Shown piece by piece: positions 8,497 through 18,018 of a stretch of DNA of 64,000 nucleotides. The DNA is from Opitutaceae bacterium (GTDB lineage Bacteria > Verrucomicrobiota > Verrucomicrobiia > Opitutales > Opitutaceae). The notes beneath the pieces were generated by a model that saw only the letters and a program-made list of their open reading frames with translations, did no database searches and was not told the origin of the DNA. A program made the translations under genes and the position numbers. The DNA is taken from positions 372,001-436,000 of the forward strand of contig JACKPU010000002.1 in NCBI GenBank assembly GCA_024233285.1. The letters are read 5' to 3'. Position 1 is the stretch's first letter. Each line of letters begins with the position of its first letter.

Positions 8497-11316
8497 TCAG
8501 TCTCCCGCGCCCTCGAGGATCAGGCGGATGGAATCGAGGCGCAGGCGGGATTGTTCGATCGCAGTGCGGGTTTGGCGAACCTGCTTCTTGGCGAGATCGA
8601 TTTCTTCGGGCCGCACATTGTCGTTGAGTTTGCCGAGCGTGACCAAGCGCTGGAGTTCGGCGGTCAGCGTGGCGGCGGCGTTTTCGCGGGCGGCCTGCCG
8701 CAGGGGTTGCGCCAGCGCCTCGGCGCGCTCGGTGGCGCCTTCGAGCAGGTTCTTGAGCAAGTTTGCGTTGAAGCCTGGTTTCTCCAAAAAGCGCGGCAGG
8801 GGGGCGTCTTCGAGATCGCGCGCGAGCTCCGCGGGATCACGTTCGCTCGTGAGGTCATGACCGTGAATATCGACGAGCACGCGAATCGGGGTCGGTGCGA
8901 GAAATTGATCCACGTGCCAGCGGGAGTCGCCGACGGTCTCCAACACGAAGACGGCTTCCAACAGGAGATTGGGCCGGTCGGCTTCGAGTAAACAGAATGC
9001 CGTGGTGCCGGCGGGTGATTCGATCAGCAGGTCGATCGTATCCTGCACGAGGGGATGGTCGGCAGTGATCAGACGGATGTCTTCGCGGGCGATGGCGCGC
9101 TCGCGCTGGTAGGTGGCGAGCATGCCTTCACGCGGAATGGACGGGAAGGCCTCGACGTAGGCGTGATCGGCATCGAGGTGCACGTCGCCTTCCTCGTGAT
9201 CCGTCACGCGCACCCCGAAGTGATCGAGCAGGTCGGTGAGAAAACCGCGCAGTTTCGGATCGGTGTCGGCGGCGCGGACCTTGGCGATGACTCGCTGGGC
9301 GGCGGCGGCGTCAAACGAGTTGAGTTCGAGCAACCGGTCGCGGCCCTGCTTGAGCTTCTGGTTGAGCGTGGCGCGGAATTTTTCCGTTTCCGCGATGAGC
9401 TTCTCCAGTTTGGCGTGCGCAGTGGCGTGATCCTTCTCCTTGCCGAACTCGGCGGCGAGTTTGAGCAGGCGCTCATGGTAAGCGTCGCGATAATCGTTGC
9501 CGCCGTGCAGCGGGGCCTCGAACGCGTCGAGCCCGAGGTGATACCAGCGGGCGATGGCTTCATCGGCACCGCCGACGAGATACGGCACGTGGATGCGAAT
9601 GGTCTGCGTCTGACCGATGCGATCGAGCCGCCCGATGCGCTGCTCGACCAGGCCGGGATTGAGCGGCAGGTCGAACAGGACGAGGTGATGGGCGAATTGG
9701 AAATTCCGGCCTTCGCTGCCGATCTCGGAACAAATCAGGACCTGGGCGCCGGTCGGTTCGGCAAACCAAGCGGCCTGGCGGTCGCGCTGCACGAGCGGCA
9801 GGCCTTCGTGGAACAGCGCGAGGTTAAGGTTGAGCTTCTCCTTGATGGCGGCTTCGAGCGCGAGGACCTTGCGTTCGGATTTGCAGATGAGCAGCACCTT
9901 CGCGGCGGTATGCGATTTGAGGAATTTGAGCAACCAATCGACGCGCGGGTCGTCCTTGAACGAATACCGAATCTCGGCCTCCGCGCCGGTTTCCTCGGCG
10001 TGCATCTCGCGGGCGACCCGCGCGAGCAACGTGGCGGAGGCGCCTTCGATGGGGGCGGGACAATACAACCGCTTGGGGAAACCGCTCATCGCCGCGCGGG
10101 TGTTGCGGAATACCATGCGGCCCGTGCCATGTTGATCCAGCAAGGTGCGCAACAGCGCGTCGCGTGCACCGGATTTTCCGGCAGTGAGATCGGCGAGGTG
10201 CTGGGCGAGCCCTTCCGGATCGCGGTCGAAGATTTTTTTCAACGCGGCCTGGTCCTTGGCGGTGAGCGGCTGATCCTCGATCAAACGATCGGCGATGGCC
10301 GCGACGGATCCGAAGCGTTCGGTCTCTTCGAGAAAGGTTTGATAGTCGTCGTAGCGATGCGGATCGAGCAGACGCAGCCGCGCGAAGTGGCCGGTCAACC
10401 CCAGCTGGGTGGGCGTGGCGGTGAGGAGCAGCAGGCCGGGGGTCTTTTGCGCGAGCGCCTCGACGAGTTGATAATCGGCGCTGGACTCCTGGGGCGTCCA
10501 ACCGAGGTGATGCGCTTCGTCCACGATGACCAGATCCCAGCCCGCGGCGACGACCTGCTCGCGGCGCTTTTCGTCGCCGGCCAGAAAGCCCACGCTGGCG
10601 AGCGCAAGTTGGCTGGAGAGAAACGGGTTTTTCTCGGGTTCACTTTCCTCGCAAGCGGCGCACCGGGCCTCGTCGAAGATGGTCAGCCACAAATTGAAAC
10701 GCCGCAGCAGTTCGACGAACCATTGGTGCACCAGCGATTCGGGCACCAGAATCAGCGCGCGTTTGGTGCGGCCAACCGCGAGCAAGCGTTGGAGGATCAG
10801 GCAGGCCTCGATAGTTTTGCCGAGACCCACTTCATCCGCGAGCAGCACGCGCGGGATCTGCCGGCGCGAGACTTCGTTGAGAATGTAGAACTGATGCGGA
10901 ATCAGGTCGATGCGACCGCCGAGAAACCCGCGCACTTCCGATTGGCGGAGCTGCGTCTGCATTTTCAGCGTGCGATGCCGCAGGTCAAAAACCTCGGCCG
11001 GATCGGCCTGGCCGGCGAGCAGGCGTTCGGCGGGTGAACTCACGCTGGTCAGATCGGACACATTGGACTCCGGCACGGTGACGCCGCCGCCGGAGTAGAC
11101 CAGGAGGCCGGCTTCCTCGGTGACGGTTTCCACGGTCAAAGTCCGGCCGTCGCGCGAGGCGATTTTGTCGCCGACATTGAACTGCACGCGTTTCAAGACC
11201 GGCGTGCCCCGGGCGTAGATGCGCTTTTCGCGCGTGGCGGCGAATTCGACCGTGATCCGGTTGTGATCGAGTTCCGTAACCGCACCCAAACCGAGTTCGG
11301 GTTCGCGTTCGCTCAT
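8497..11316 (-). CDS. rapA: SNF2-family ATPase, RapA-like
   Basis: From the ATG at 11314-11316 ('MSEREPELGLG') the protein has 939 residues. The N-terminal 100 residues look like the tandem Tudor-like domains of RapA. The helicase core shows Walker A 'LADEVGLGKTIEA', motif II 'DEAHH', motif III 'LLTATPTQLG', and the C-terminal lobe with 'QRIGRLDRIGQ'. A long C-terminal region of unclear fold follows. RapA binds RNA polymerase and helps recycle it; other SNF2 proteins remodel DNA-protein complexes. Length and domain order fit RapA, best known from Gammaproteobacteria, so the exact role here is less sure. The next gene upstream on the same strand is an unknown protein 102 bp away. Confidence 0.82.
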   Translation of the reverse strand: MSEREPELGLGAVTELDHNRITVEFAATREKRIYARGTPVLKRVQFNVGDKIASRDGRTLTVETVTEEAGLLVYSGGGVTVPESNVSDLTSVSSPAERLLAGQADPAEVFDLRHRTLKMQTQLRQSEVRGFLGGRIDLIPHQFYILNEVSRRQIPRVLLADEVGLGKTIEACLILQRLLAVGRTKRALILVPESLVHQWFVELLRRFNLWLTIFDEARCAACEESEPEKNPFLSSQLALASVGFLAGDEKRREQVVAAGWDLVIVDEAHHLGWTPQESSADYQLVEALAQKTPGLLLLTATPTQLGLTGHFARLRLLDPHRYDDYQTFLEETERFGSVAAIADRLIEDQPLTAKDQAALKKIFDRDPEGLAQHLADLTAGKSGARDALLRTLLDQHGTGRMVFRNTRAAMSGFPKRLYCPAPIEGASATLLARVAREMHAEETGAEAEIRYSFKDDPRVDWLLKFLKSHTAAKVLLICKSERKVLALEAAIKEKLNLNLALFHEGLPLVQRDRQAAWFAEPTGAQVLICSEIGSEGRNFQFAHHLVLFDLPLNPGLVEQRIGRLDRIGQTQTIRIHVPYLVGGADEAIARWYHLGLDAFEAPLHGGNDYRDAYHERLLKLAAEFGKEKDHATAHAKLEKLIAETEKFRATLNQKLKQGRDRLLELNSFDAAAAQRVIAKVRAADTDPKLRGFLTDLLDHFGVRVTDHEEGDVHLDADHAYVEAFPSIPREGMLATYQRERAIAREDIRLITADHPLVQDTIDLLIESPAGTTAFCLLEADRPNLLLEAVFVLETVGDSRWHVDQFLAPTPIRVLVDIHGHDLTSERDPAELARDLEDAPLPRFLEKPGFNANLLKNLLEGATERAEALAQPLRQAARENAAATLTAELQRLVTLGKLNDNVRPEEIDLAKKQVRQTRTAIEQSRLRLDSIRLILEGAGD

Positions 11317-11418
11317 GCATCGTTGTCCGACAAAATCCAAAGCCATAGTCCCATAAAAAACGCCTGTTTGCCCAGCCTGACAAACGCGATTTTTGATCCC
11401 GGGCGCCGCGTGCTGCTT

Positions 11419-12408
11419 TTATTCGGCGGCGCTGCGTTCGAGCATGTAGAGTGCGTCGAGCGGCGACAGATCGGCGCGGGCTTCGAGCTTCTGGCGGATG
11501 AACTTGAAAGGCAACGCGATGCGCTCGGTCATCCACGGCGATTGCGTGCCAAAGGCGCTGAAGGATTCACCTTGGTAGAGTTTGCGCCGGATGGAATGGA
11601 TGGCGTGAATAAAATCGCTGCGCGCGAGGTCCGACTTGATACCGTCCACCGGCGCGATGATCTGGCCGTTGCTCACGGCGACCTCCATGAAGGCCGCGTA
11701 GGGATTGCCGAGGCCGGTGTTTTTCATCTGGTCCATCGGGTTGATGATGCGAAACCGGATGAGGTGGTTGCGGATTTCCGACGTGGCATCCTGCCGCGTC
11801 TGCAAAAACGGATCGCGCGAGAGCCCGCCTTTGACGATTTCGTTAAGCAGGCCCACATCCTCGCCGATCAACTGGCGGAACAGCACCAGCATGTCGACGA
11901 GGTGGTGATTGAGCAGCATTTGCAACGCGCCGTAAAAAAGCGGTTCACGTCCGTGCAGGCGGTCGAGCAAGGCGCGCACCGTCTCCGTGCGTCGGATCAA
12001 ACCGGCCGTGACCGTGCCGGCTTCGTGCGCCTCGGCCAGCTGCCGGGCGGCGCGATGCGGGGTCTCGGAGGCGAGCACCTGATCGATCAGGTGTTGTTGT
12101 TCCGGCGAAACGGGGCGCACTTCTCCGGCGGCGGTTTTGACGAGATCCTCCAGCCAGTGCGTCGCGGCATGCCGATGGGCCGTCGTGACATAATAGAGTT
12201 CGTGACTGTCGTCCTCCGTCGTGCCGGTTTCATGTGGGAAGGGCGCGTCCGCCAGCAACTCGCGCGCCAGCGCGTTGGCCTCGGCGTCGCCGACCGGCAA
12301 CGCAAACACCGCCCAAAGCCCCTCGGCAATCTCGTGATTGGCCCCGAAGTCGCGCTGCTGCGGGCGGATGAATTCGATCAGGATTTCTGGAGCGACTGAG
12401 CAGGGCAT
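11419..12408 (-). CDS. Protein of unknown function (329 aa)
   Basis: I do not recognise this protein. It is soluble, with no signal peptide or membrane segment. The C-terminal half has distinctive sequence: 'ATSEIRNHLIRFRIINPMDQ', then 'GLGNPYAAFMEVAV', and ends with a helical 'FKFIRQKLEARADLSPLDAL' segment. The middle is rich in Leu, Glu and His ('LLDRLHGREPLFYGALQMLL'). Amino acid use is normal for a real gene. It lies upstream of rapA on the same strand, so the two may share a transcript. Confidence 0.6.
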   Translation of the reverse strand: MPCSVAPEILIEFIRPQQRDFGANHEIAEGLWAVFALPVGDAEANALARELLADAPFPHETGTTEDDSHELYYVTTAHRHAATHWLEDLVKTAAGEVRPVSPEQQHLIDQVLASETPHRAARQLAEAHEAGTVTAGLIRRTETVRALLDRLHGREPLFYGALQMLLNHHLVDMLVLFRQLIGEDVGLLNEIVKGGLSRDPFLQTRQDATSEIRNHLIRFRIINPMDQMKNTGLGNPYAAFMEVAVSNGQIIAPVDGIKSDLARSDFIHAIHSIRRKLYQGESFSAFGTQSPWMTERIALPFKFIRQKLEARADLSPLDALYMLERSAAE

Positions 12409-12481
12409 GCCGGGGTGTTTTCCTTAGGAAGGAAAGGTCTCTCCCATAGGCCTTGGCAAGCCTTGGCTGTGCATTCGTGAT

Positions 12482-13855
12482 TCAGTTTTCCTGTGTCGCC
12501 GGACGATTCAACCACGCGGCCGGCACGGGCACTACGCAGATGTTCATGGTGCGGTTGTCGGCGGAAAGCATGGCGGACTGAAACTGCACGCGCGTGCTGT
12601 CGGCGCTGAAGGTCGGGTGAATGTGATCGGCGGCGGTTTCCTTGTGCCCGGCCGTCAGGAGCACGGTCTCGCCAGTCGCGCGATCGATCAACCAGAGGTT
12701 GCGCGCGAAGTCATCTCCCACGGCCCAACGCCCGTCATGGGAGCCATGGACGTGCCAGTAACCGCTGCCCTCGGCGGTCTGGCCGATGATCCGCATTTCA
12801 CGAGTGCGCAGATTGACGATGCCGAGCCCGGTGGGCTTTTCCCGCGTGCCGCAGGGCCCCCATTCATCATCCGTGCCAACCGGCCGGTGCCCCATGATCG
12901 CGATGGCGACCTCGTCTTTGGTGATGACGGCTTCGTGCGTGACCCATTCGTAATCGGCCTCGGGGTAAAGTGGACGCAAGCCGGTGCCGTCGGCCCGCAC
13001 GGTCCAGGTGCGTTGCGGCGATTTGCCGCCGGTTTCCCAACAGAAAACGATTTCGCCCGGCATCCATGGATTCGTCTGCACGTGGCCGATTTGAAATGGC
13101 ACGGACACGATGTAACTGACCTCGCCGGTCGTGAGGTTCATCTTGGCGAGGCCGGTCGGACCGGCGCCCATGTTGCGCGGCCCGAAGTTCGGTTCGATTT
13201 TGGTATCAGGCGGCAGGTGACTCGCGGCGAATTCCTTGCCGGCCACGCGGAAGTAGGCGAAGTCCTCGTTCGGATCGATCGCCACGTCGCCGACCGCGCC
13301 GTAGGCGGCCGGGATGACGCCGACGACGTGTTCATATTCCGTGGCCTCGCCCACCGTGCCGGCTTCGCTGTCGGCGAAAAGCTTGCCCAAATCCACGCGC
13401 ACGATCTGCGCTTCCTTGGGCGCTTCGCCCGGCTTCGCCGCCGGCGTGGCGGGTTCGGCTCCGGTCATGGCCGGCGGCGGTCCCACGTCGCCTAAGCGCA
13501 CGAAGTAGAGATTCATCGTGTGGTCGGCGAGGCAGAGCATGCCGGTGTAGCCGTTTTCGGTGACCTGCACGATGTCGCCGGTCTTTTCATTCACGGCCAT
13601 GGCCTGGCCGCGCACGCGGTTGGAGCGAAACACGACCCACTGGCCGTCGGCGGTCCACTGGTGATGGGTTTGATAGATCTTCGAATCGCCGCGCGGCTCG
13701 CTGGTTAGGAACGTGAGTTCGGCGCCGGTGACCGGGTCGATCACGATTTTCTTTTCGGAAGGAAAGCGGTCGCCGATGCGGGCGGCGGCGACCAACGCAA
13801 GTGAGGCGGCGATGGCCAAGGCCAGCGACGAACGAAGCAGGTGAAATCGAATCAT
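12482..13855 (-). CDS. Secreted beta-propeller, oligogalacturonate lyase (PL22)-like
   Basis: This 457-residue protein begins with a signal peptide (about residues 1-25). The rest reads like a seven-bladed propeller of PD40-type repeats. It shows several features of PL22 oligogalacturonate lyases: 'D-x-x-TG-x-x-x-x-x-LT' near the start, 'HHQWTADGQWVVF', 'THEAVI', 'HVHGSHDGRWAVGDD' and the closing 'HIHPTFSADSTRVQF'. PL22 enzymes cleave unsaturated digalacturonate to ketodeoxyuronate and are usually cytoplasmic, so the signal peptide here is unusual. No other pectin genes are adjacent. The fold is likely; the substrate is inference. Confidence 0.6.
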   Translation of the reverse strand: MIRFHLLRSSLALAIAASLALVAAARIGDRFPSEKKIVIDPVTGAELTFLTSEPRGDSKIYQTHHQWTADGQWVVFRSNRVRGQAMAVNEKTGDIVQVTENGYTGMLCLADHTMNLYFVRLGDVGPPPAMTGAEPATPAAKPGEAPKEAQIVRVDLGKLFADSEAGTVGEATEYEHVVGVIPAAYGAVGDVAIDPNEDFAYFRVAGKEFAASHLPPDTKIEPNFGPRNMGAGPTGLAKMNLTTGEVSYIVSVPFQIGHVQTNPWMPGEIVFCWETGGKSPQRTWTVRADGTGLRPLYPEADYEWVTHEAVITKDEVAIAIMGHRPVGTDDEWGPCGTREKPTGLGIVNLRTREMRIIGQTAEGSGYWHVHGSHDGRWAVGDDFARNLWLIDRATGETVLLTAGHKETAADHIHPTFSADSTRVQFQSAMLSADNRTMNICVVPVPAAWLNRPATQEN

Positions 13856-13951
13856 GACGGGGCGGGGTTGAGGTTGGATGCAGTCAATGCCGTCCGCCCG
13901 AAATGAAAAGCCGTGCGAATTCTGACAATTCGCACAGACGCCAATGCCGGC

Positions 13952-16900
13952 TCAACCCACCCACGCGCGGGCGTTGTAGAACAGCTGCATCCACGGCGAA
14001 TCTTCGCCCCATTCGCGCGGGGCCCAACTCATCGCGCAAGTGCGGAAGACGCGTTCCGGGTGCGGCATCATGATGGTGACGCGGCCGTCGCGGGTCGTCA
14101 GTGCGGTCATGCCGTGGGGCGATCCGTTGGGGTTGAGTGGATACGTTTCGGTCGGCGCGTGGTGGTTGTCCACGAAGCGTGCGGCGACCAGCCCGGAAGT
14201 GCTGAACGCCTCGCCGGCCGTCGCGTCGGGGAACTCGGTGAATCCCTCGCCGTGGGCGACGACCACGGGCAGCACCGAACCGGCCATGCCGCGCAGGAGC
14301 ACACTCGGGCTTTCCTCGATTTTGAGCGACACGAAGCGCGCCTCGTAGCGTTCGCATTTGTTCTGCACGAAGCGCGGCCAGTGATCGGCGCCGGGGATGA
14401 TGCTGTGCAGGTTGCTGAGCATCTGGCAGCCGTTGCAAACGCCGAGAGCGAACGTGTCCGCGCGCGCGAAGAACGCGGCGAATTCGGCCCGGGCGCGGTC
14501 GTTGAACAGGACGCTCTTGGCCCAGCCTTCGCCGGCACCGAGGACATCACCATAACTGAACCCGCCACAGGCGGCGAGACCGCGGAAATCCTTGAGCGAG
14601 ACCCGGCCCTCCAGCACGTCGCTCATGTGCACATCGACGGCGCGGAACCCGGCCCGGTCGAAGGCCGCGGCCATTTCGATCTGACCGTTGACACCTTGCT
14701 CGCGAAGAATGGCGACGGCGGGCCGATCCTTACTGGAGGCAATCGCCGGCCGCATGGTTGTGAGGTCAAAAGTGAGTTTCGGCGTGATGCCGGGGTTCTT
14801 GGGATCGAGCTTGAGCTGGTAGTCCTGTTCGACGCATTCCGGGTTGTCGCGGAGCGACGCGATGCGGCGCGTCATGTCGGACCAGAGCGCGCGCAGATAG
14901 AAGAGGTTTTCATCAATCAGAAGTTTCTTGTTCTGCGTGACGCGGAAGGTGTGCGTGGCGTTGAGCGTGCCGAGGCGCGAAACGCAGGCTTTGAGGCCGT
15001 GCTGCCGGAGCACGAGGTAGACGTCGTCGAGATCGGCGGCGCGCACTTGGAGGACCGCGCCGAGTTCCTCGTTGAAGAGCGCGGCAAACGGTTCGTGCAG
15101 GTGCGGGATTTCGAGATCGACGCCGGTGTGCCCGGCGAAGGCCATCTCGGCGACCGTGGCGAGCAAGCCGCCGTCGGATCGGTCGTGATAGGCGAGCAGT
15201 TTTTGTTCGCGGCCGAGCTGCTGGATGGCGTTCCAGAAATTTTTCAGATCAGTAGCGTTATCAACATCCGGCGTGGCTTCGCCCATCTGCGAAATCGTTT
15301 GGGCGAGAATCGAACCGCCGAGACGGTTTTTACCGCGACCAAGGTCGATCAGCAACAGCGCCGAATCGGCCTCTTGGGCGAGCTGCGGGGTGAGCGTGCG
15401 GCGCACATCCGTGACCGCTGCGAAGGCGGAAACAATCAGAGAGATTGGGGCGGTGATGCGTTTCGCTTTTTCGCCGTCCTGCCAGACGGTGCTCATCGAC
15501 ATCGAGTCCTTGCCAACGGGAATCGTGATGCCGAGGGCGGGGCACAGTTCCATGCCGACGGCCTTGACCGCGGCGTAGAGATCGGCGGCGTCGCCGGGCA
15601 CGGCCGGTGCGGCCATCCAATTGGCGCTGAGGTTGACCTTCCCGAGATCGCTGATTTGCGCGGCGGCGAGATTGGTGAGTGCTTCGCCGACGGCGAGGCG
15701 GGCGGACGCGGCGGCGTTGTTGACCGCGACGGGGGTGCGTTCGCCCATGGCCATCGCCTCGCCGGTGTAAACGTCAAACGCGGCGGCGGTGACGCCGCAA
15801 TCGGCCACAGGCACCTGCCACGGGCCGACCATCTGGTCGCGCGTGATGAGCCCGCCGACCGAGCGGTCGCCGATCGAGATCAAAAACGTCTTGTCCGCGA
15901 CGGTCGGATGCGAAAGCACGCGCTTGAGGACCTCCTTGAGCGTGACCCCGCGGAGCTCAAGCGGGTGCTGCGGACGCACGAGCGATTTTTCCTGACGGTG
16001 CATCCGCGGCGGTTTGCCGAGCAGCACCTCGAGCGGCAGGTTGATCGGCGTGTTGTTGAAATGCGGATCCTCGACCACGAGGTCCTTGCGCTCGGTCGCC
16101 TCGCCGACGATGGCGAAGGGGGCGCGTTCGCGGGCGCAGAGTTGCGCGAAGGTGTCGATCCGGTCGGCGGGAATGGCGAGGACGTAGCGTTCCTGCGATT
16201 CATTGCACCAGATTTCGAGCGGCGACATGCCGGGCTCGTCGTTGGGGAGTTTGCGCAGGTCGAACTTGCCGCCGCGGCCGCCGTCGTTGACGAGCTCGGG
16301 CAGGGCGTTGGAAACGCCACCGGCGCCGACGTCATGGATGAACGAAATGGGATTGTCGTCACCCATCGCCCAGCAACGGTCGATGACTTCCTGGCACCGG
16401 CGCTCCATTTCGGCGTTGTCGCGTTGCACGCTGGCGAAATCGAGATCCTCGCTGCCGGAGCCGCTGGCCATCGAACTGGCGGCGCCGCCGCCGAGACCGA
16501 TGTTCATGCACGGGCCGCCGAGGACGACGAGTTTGTCGCTGGGGTTGATCGCGCCTTTTTGGATGTGTCCCTCGCGGATGTTGCCGAGGCCGCCGGCGAG
16601 CATGATCGGTTTGTGATAACCGCGGATTTCCTTGGCGTGCGTGTCCTTGCCGGTGGCGGGCACCTCCTGTTCGAAGGTGCGGAAATAACCGTTGATGGCG
16701 GGGCGGCCGAACTCGTTGTTGAACGCGGCGCCGCCGAGCGGGCCTTCGATCATGATGTCGAGGGCGGAGACGATGCGGCCGGGTTTGCCGTGGTCTTTTT
16801 CCCACGGCTGGACCGCGCCGGGCAGGCGGAGATTGGAAACGGTGAAACCGACGAGACCGGCCTTGGGCCGGGAACCGCGGCCGGTGGCGCCTTCGTCACG

Positions 16901-17896
16901 AATCTCGCCGCCGGAACCGGTGGCGGCGCCGGGGAAGGGCGAGATGGCGGTCGGGTGATTGTGCGTCTCGACTTTGCAGAGAATATGAATCGGTTCTTCG
17001 TTTGCACTGTATTCGCCCGTGCGCGGATCGACAAAGAAGCGGCCGCCGCGCGTGCCGGTGAGGACGGCGGCGTTGTCCTTGTAAGCGGAGAGGATGCCGT
17101 CGCTGTGCAACTGGTAGGTGTTGCGGATCATCGCAAACAGCGACTTGTCCTGGGCGACGCCGTCGATCTCCCACGTGGCATTAAAAATCTTGTGGCGGCA
17201 GTGCTCGGAATTGGCCTGCGCGAACATCATGAGTTCGATGTCGTTGGGGTCGCGCCCGAGTTTGGTGAACGCGGCGACGAGGTAGTCGATTTCGTCCTCG
17301 GCCAGTGCGAGGCCGAGCTCGCGATTGGCGGTTTCGAGCGCGGCGCGGCCTTGGGCGAGCACGGGCACGCTGGCCATCGGCTTGGGCGTGTCATGCCGGA
17401 AGAGCGCGGCGCAGTCCTCGATCGTGTTGAACACGGTCTGCGTCATGCGGTCGTGCAAGGCGGCGCGGATGGCCTGCAACTGCGCGGCGGAGAGGGTGCT
17501 CAGCGGCTTGGCGAGCGCGGCGTTGTCGATCGTCAGCGTGTAGGCGACGACGCGTTCGATGCGCTTTACCTGGGTCAGGCCGCAAATATGCGCGATGTCG
17601 GTGGCCTTGGACGACCACGGCGAGATCGTGCCGGGTCGCGGGGCGACGACCTGCAGCAAACCGGTGGCCGGGGCGGCTTTGCGCGTCGGGCCGTAGGTGA
17701 GCAATCTTGCCAAGACCTCGTGCTCGCGGTCTGAGAGCGTGCCGCCCAGCTCACACACATGGACGAATTCCGCGGTGACGGCCCGGACAGGCAGCTTGGC
17801 GCCGGTCAGGTCTTGTAACAGCTTGGTGAGACGAAAGGGAGAAAGGGCCGGTGAGCCGCGGAGAATGAGCATGGTCGAAGCCGTGATGTTTTCCAT
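13952..17896 (-). CDS. purL: Phosphoribosylformylglycinamidine synthase, large single-chain form
   Basis: This 1314-residue enzyme catalyses the ATP- and glutamine-dependent conversion of FGAR to FGAM in purine synthesis. It is the single-chain type: a PurS-like N-terminal domain, two PurM-like halves ('MMFAQANSEHCRHKIF', 'KVETHNHPTAISPFPGAATG', 'FIHDVGAGG'), and a C-terminal class I glutaminase with the nucleophile in 'GVCNGCQML' and the late 'PHPERVF' motif. Length matches the usual ~1300. An in-frame ATG eight codons later ('MLILRGS') is an alternative start. purF and purM lie 1.4 kb away on the other strand. A methyltransferase is divergent from it. Confidence 0.97.
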   Translation of the reverse strand: MENITASTMLILRGSPALSPFRLTKLLQDLTGAKLPVRAVTAEFVHVCELGGTLSDREHEVLARLLTYGPTRKAAPATGLLQVVAPRPGTISPWSSKATDIAHICGLTQVKRIERVVAYTLTIDNAALAKPLSTLSAAQLQAIRAALHDRMTQTVFNTIEDCAALFRHDTPKPMASVPVLAQGRAALETANRELGLALAEDEIDYLVAAFTKLGRDPNDIELMMFAQANSEHCRHKIFNATWEIDGVAQDKSLFAMIRNTYQLHSDGILSAYKDNAAVLTGTRGGRFFVDPRTGEYSANEEPIHILCKVETHNHPTAISPFPGAATGSGGEIRDEGATGRGSRPKAGLVGFTVSNLRLPGAVQPWEKDHGKPGRIVSALDIMIEGPLGGAAFNNEFGRPAINGYFRTFEQEVPATGKDTHAKEIRGYHKPIMLAGGLGNIREGHIQKGAINPSDKLVVLGGPCMNIGLGGGAASSMASGSGSEDLDFASVQRDNAEMERRCQEVIDRCWAMGDDNPISFIHDVGAGGVSNALPELVNDGGRGGKFDLRKLPNDEPGMSPLEIWCNESQERYVLAIPADRIDTFAQLCARERAPFAIVGEATERKDLVVEDPHFNNTPINLPLEVLLGKPPRMHRQEKSLVRPQHPLELRGVTLKEVLKRVLSHPTVADKTFLISIGDRSVGGLITRDQMVGPWQVPVADCGVTAAAFDVYTGEAMAMGERTPVAVNNAAASARLAVGEALTNLAAAQISDLGKVNLSANWMAAPAVPGDAADLYAAVKAVGMELCPALGITIPVGKDSMSMSTVWQDGEKAKRITAPISLIVSAFAAVTDVRRTLTPQLAQEADSALLLIDLGRGKNRLGGSILAQTISQMGEATPDVDNATDLKNFWNAIQQLGREQKLLAYHDRSDGGLLATVAEMAFAGHTGVDLEIPHLHEPFAALFNEELGAVLQVRAADLDDVYLVLRQHGLKACVSRLGTLNATHTFRVTQNKKLLIDENLFYLRALWSDMTRRIASLRDNPECVEQDYQLKLDPKNPGITPKLTFDLTTMRPAIASSKDRPAVAILREQGVNGQIEMAAAFDRAGFRAVDVHMSDVLEGRVSLKDFRGLAACGGFSYGDVLGAGEGWAKSVLFNDRARAEFAAFFARADTFALGVCNGCQMLSNLHSIIPGADHWPRFVQNKCERYEARFVSLKIEESPSVLLRGMAGSVLPVVVAHGEGFTEFPDATAGEAFSTSGLVAARFVDNHHAPTETYPLNPNGSPHGMTALTTRDGRVTIMMPHPERVFRTCAMSWAPREWGEDSPWMQLFYNARAWVG

Positions 17897-18018
17897 GCCA
17901 GCGCGGGCGTCAAGGGATGGAATCGGCGCAAGTCATAATCCTCGGTTTTTCGTGCGCTGCGCCGGGGCCAACCCGGGCGTTGGTTGACAGCAAACGGTTC
18001 CATGATCAGAACCGCGCC

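Noticed and set aside
9055..11037. A 660-codon open frame antisense to the RapA-like gene.
   Set aside because: Same GC artefact; the opposite strand encodes full SNF2 motifs.
13913..17734. A 1273-codon open frame antisense to purL.
   Set aside because: High GC at third positions suppresses stops on the opposite strand. The frame has no recognisable domain, is rich in Gly, Val, Arg and Glu, and purL is certain.
17984..17989. TTGACA as a -35 box for the methyltransferase gene.
   Set aside because: No acceptable -10 hexamer lies 16-18 bp downstream.
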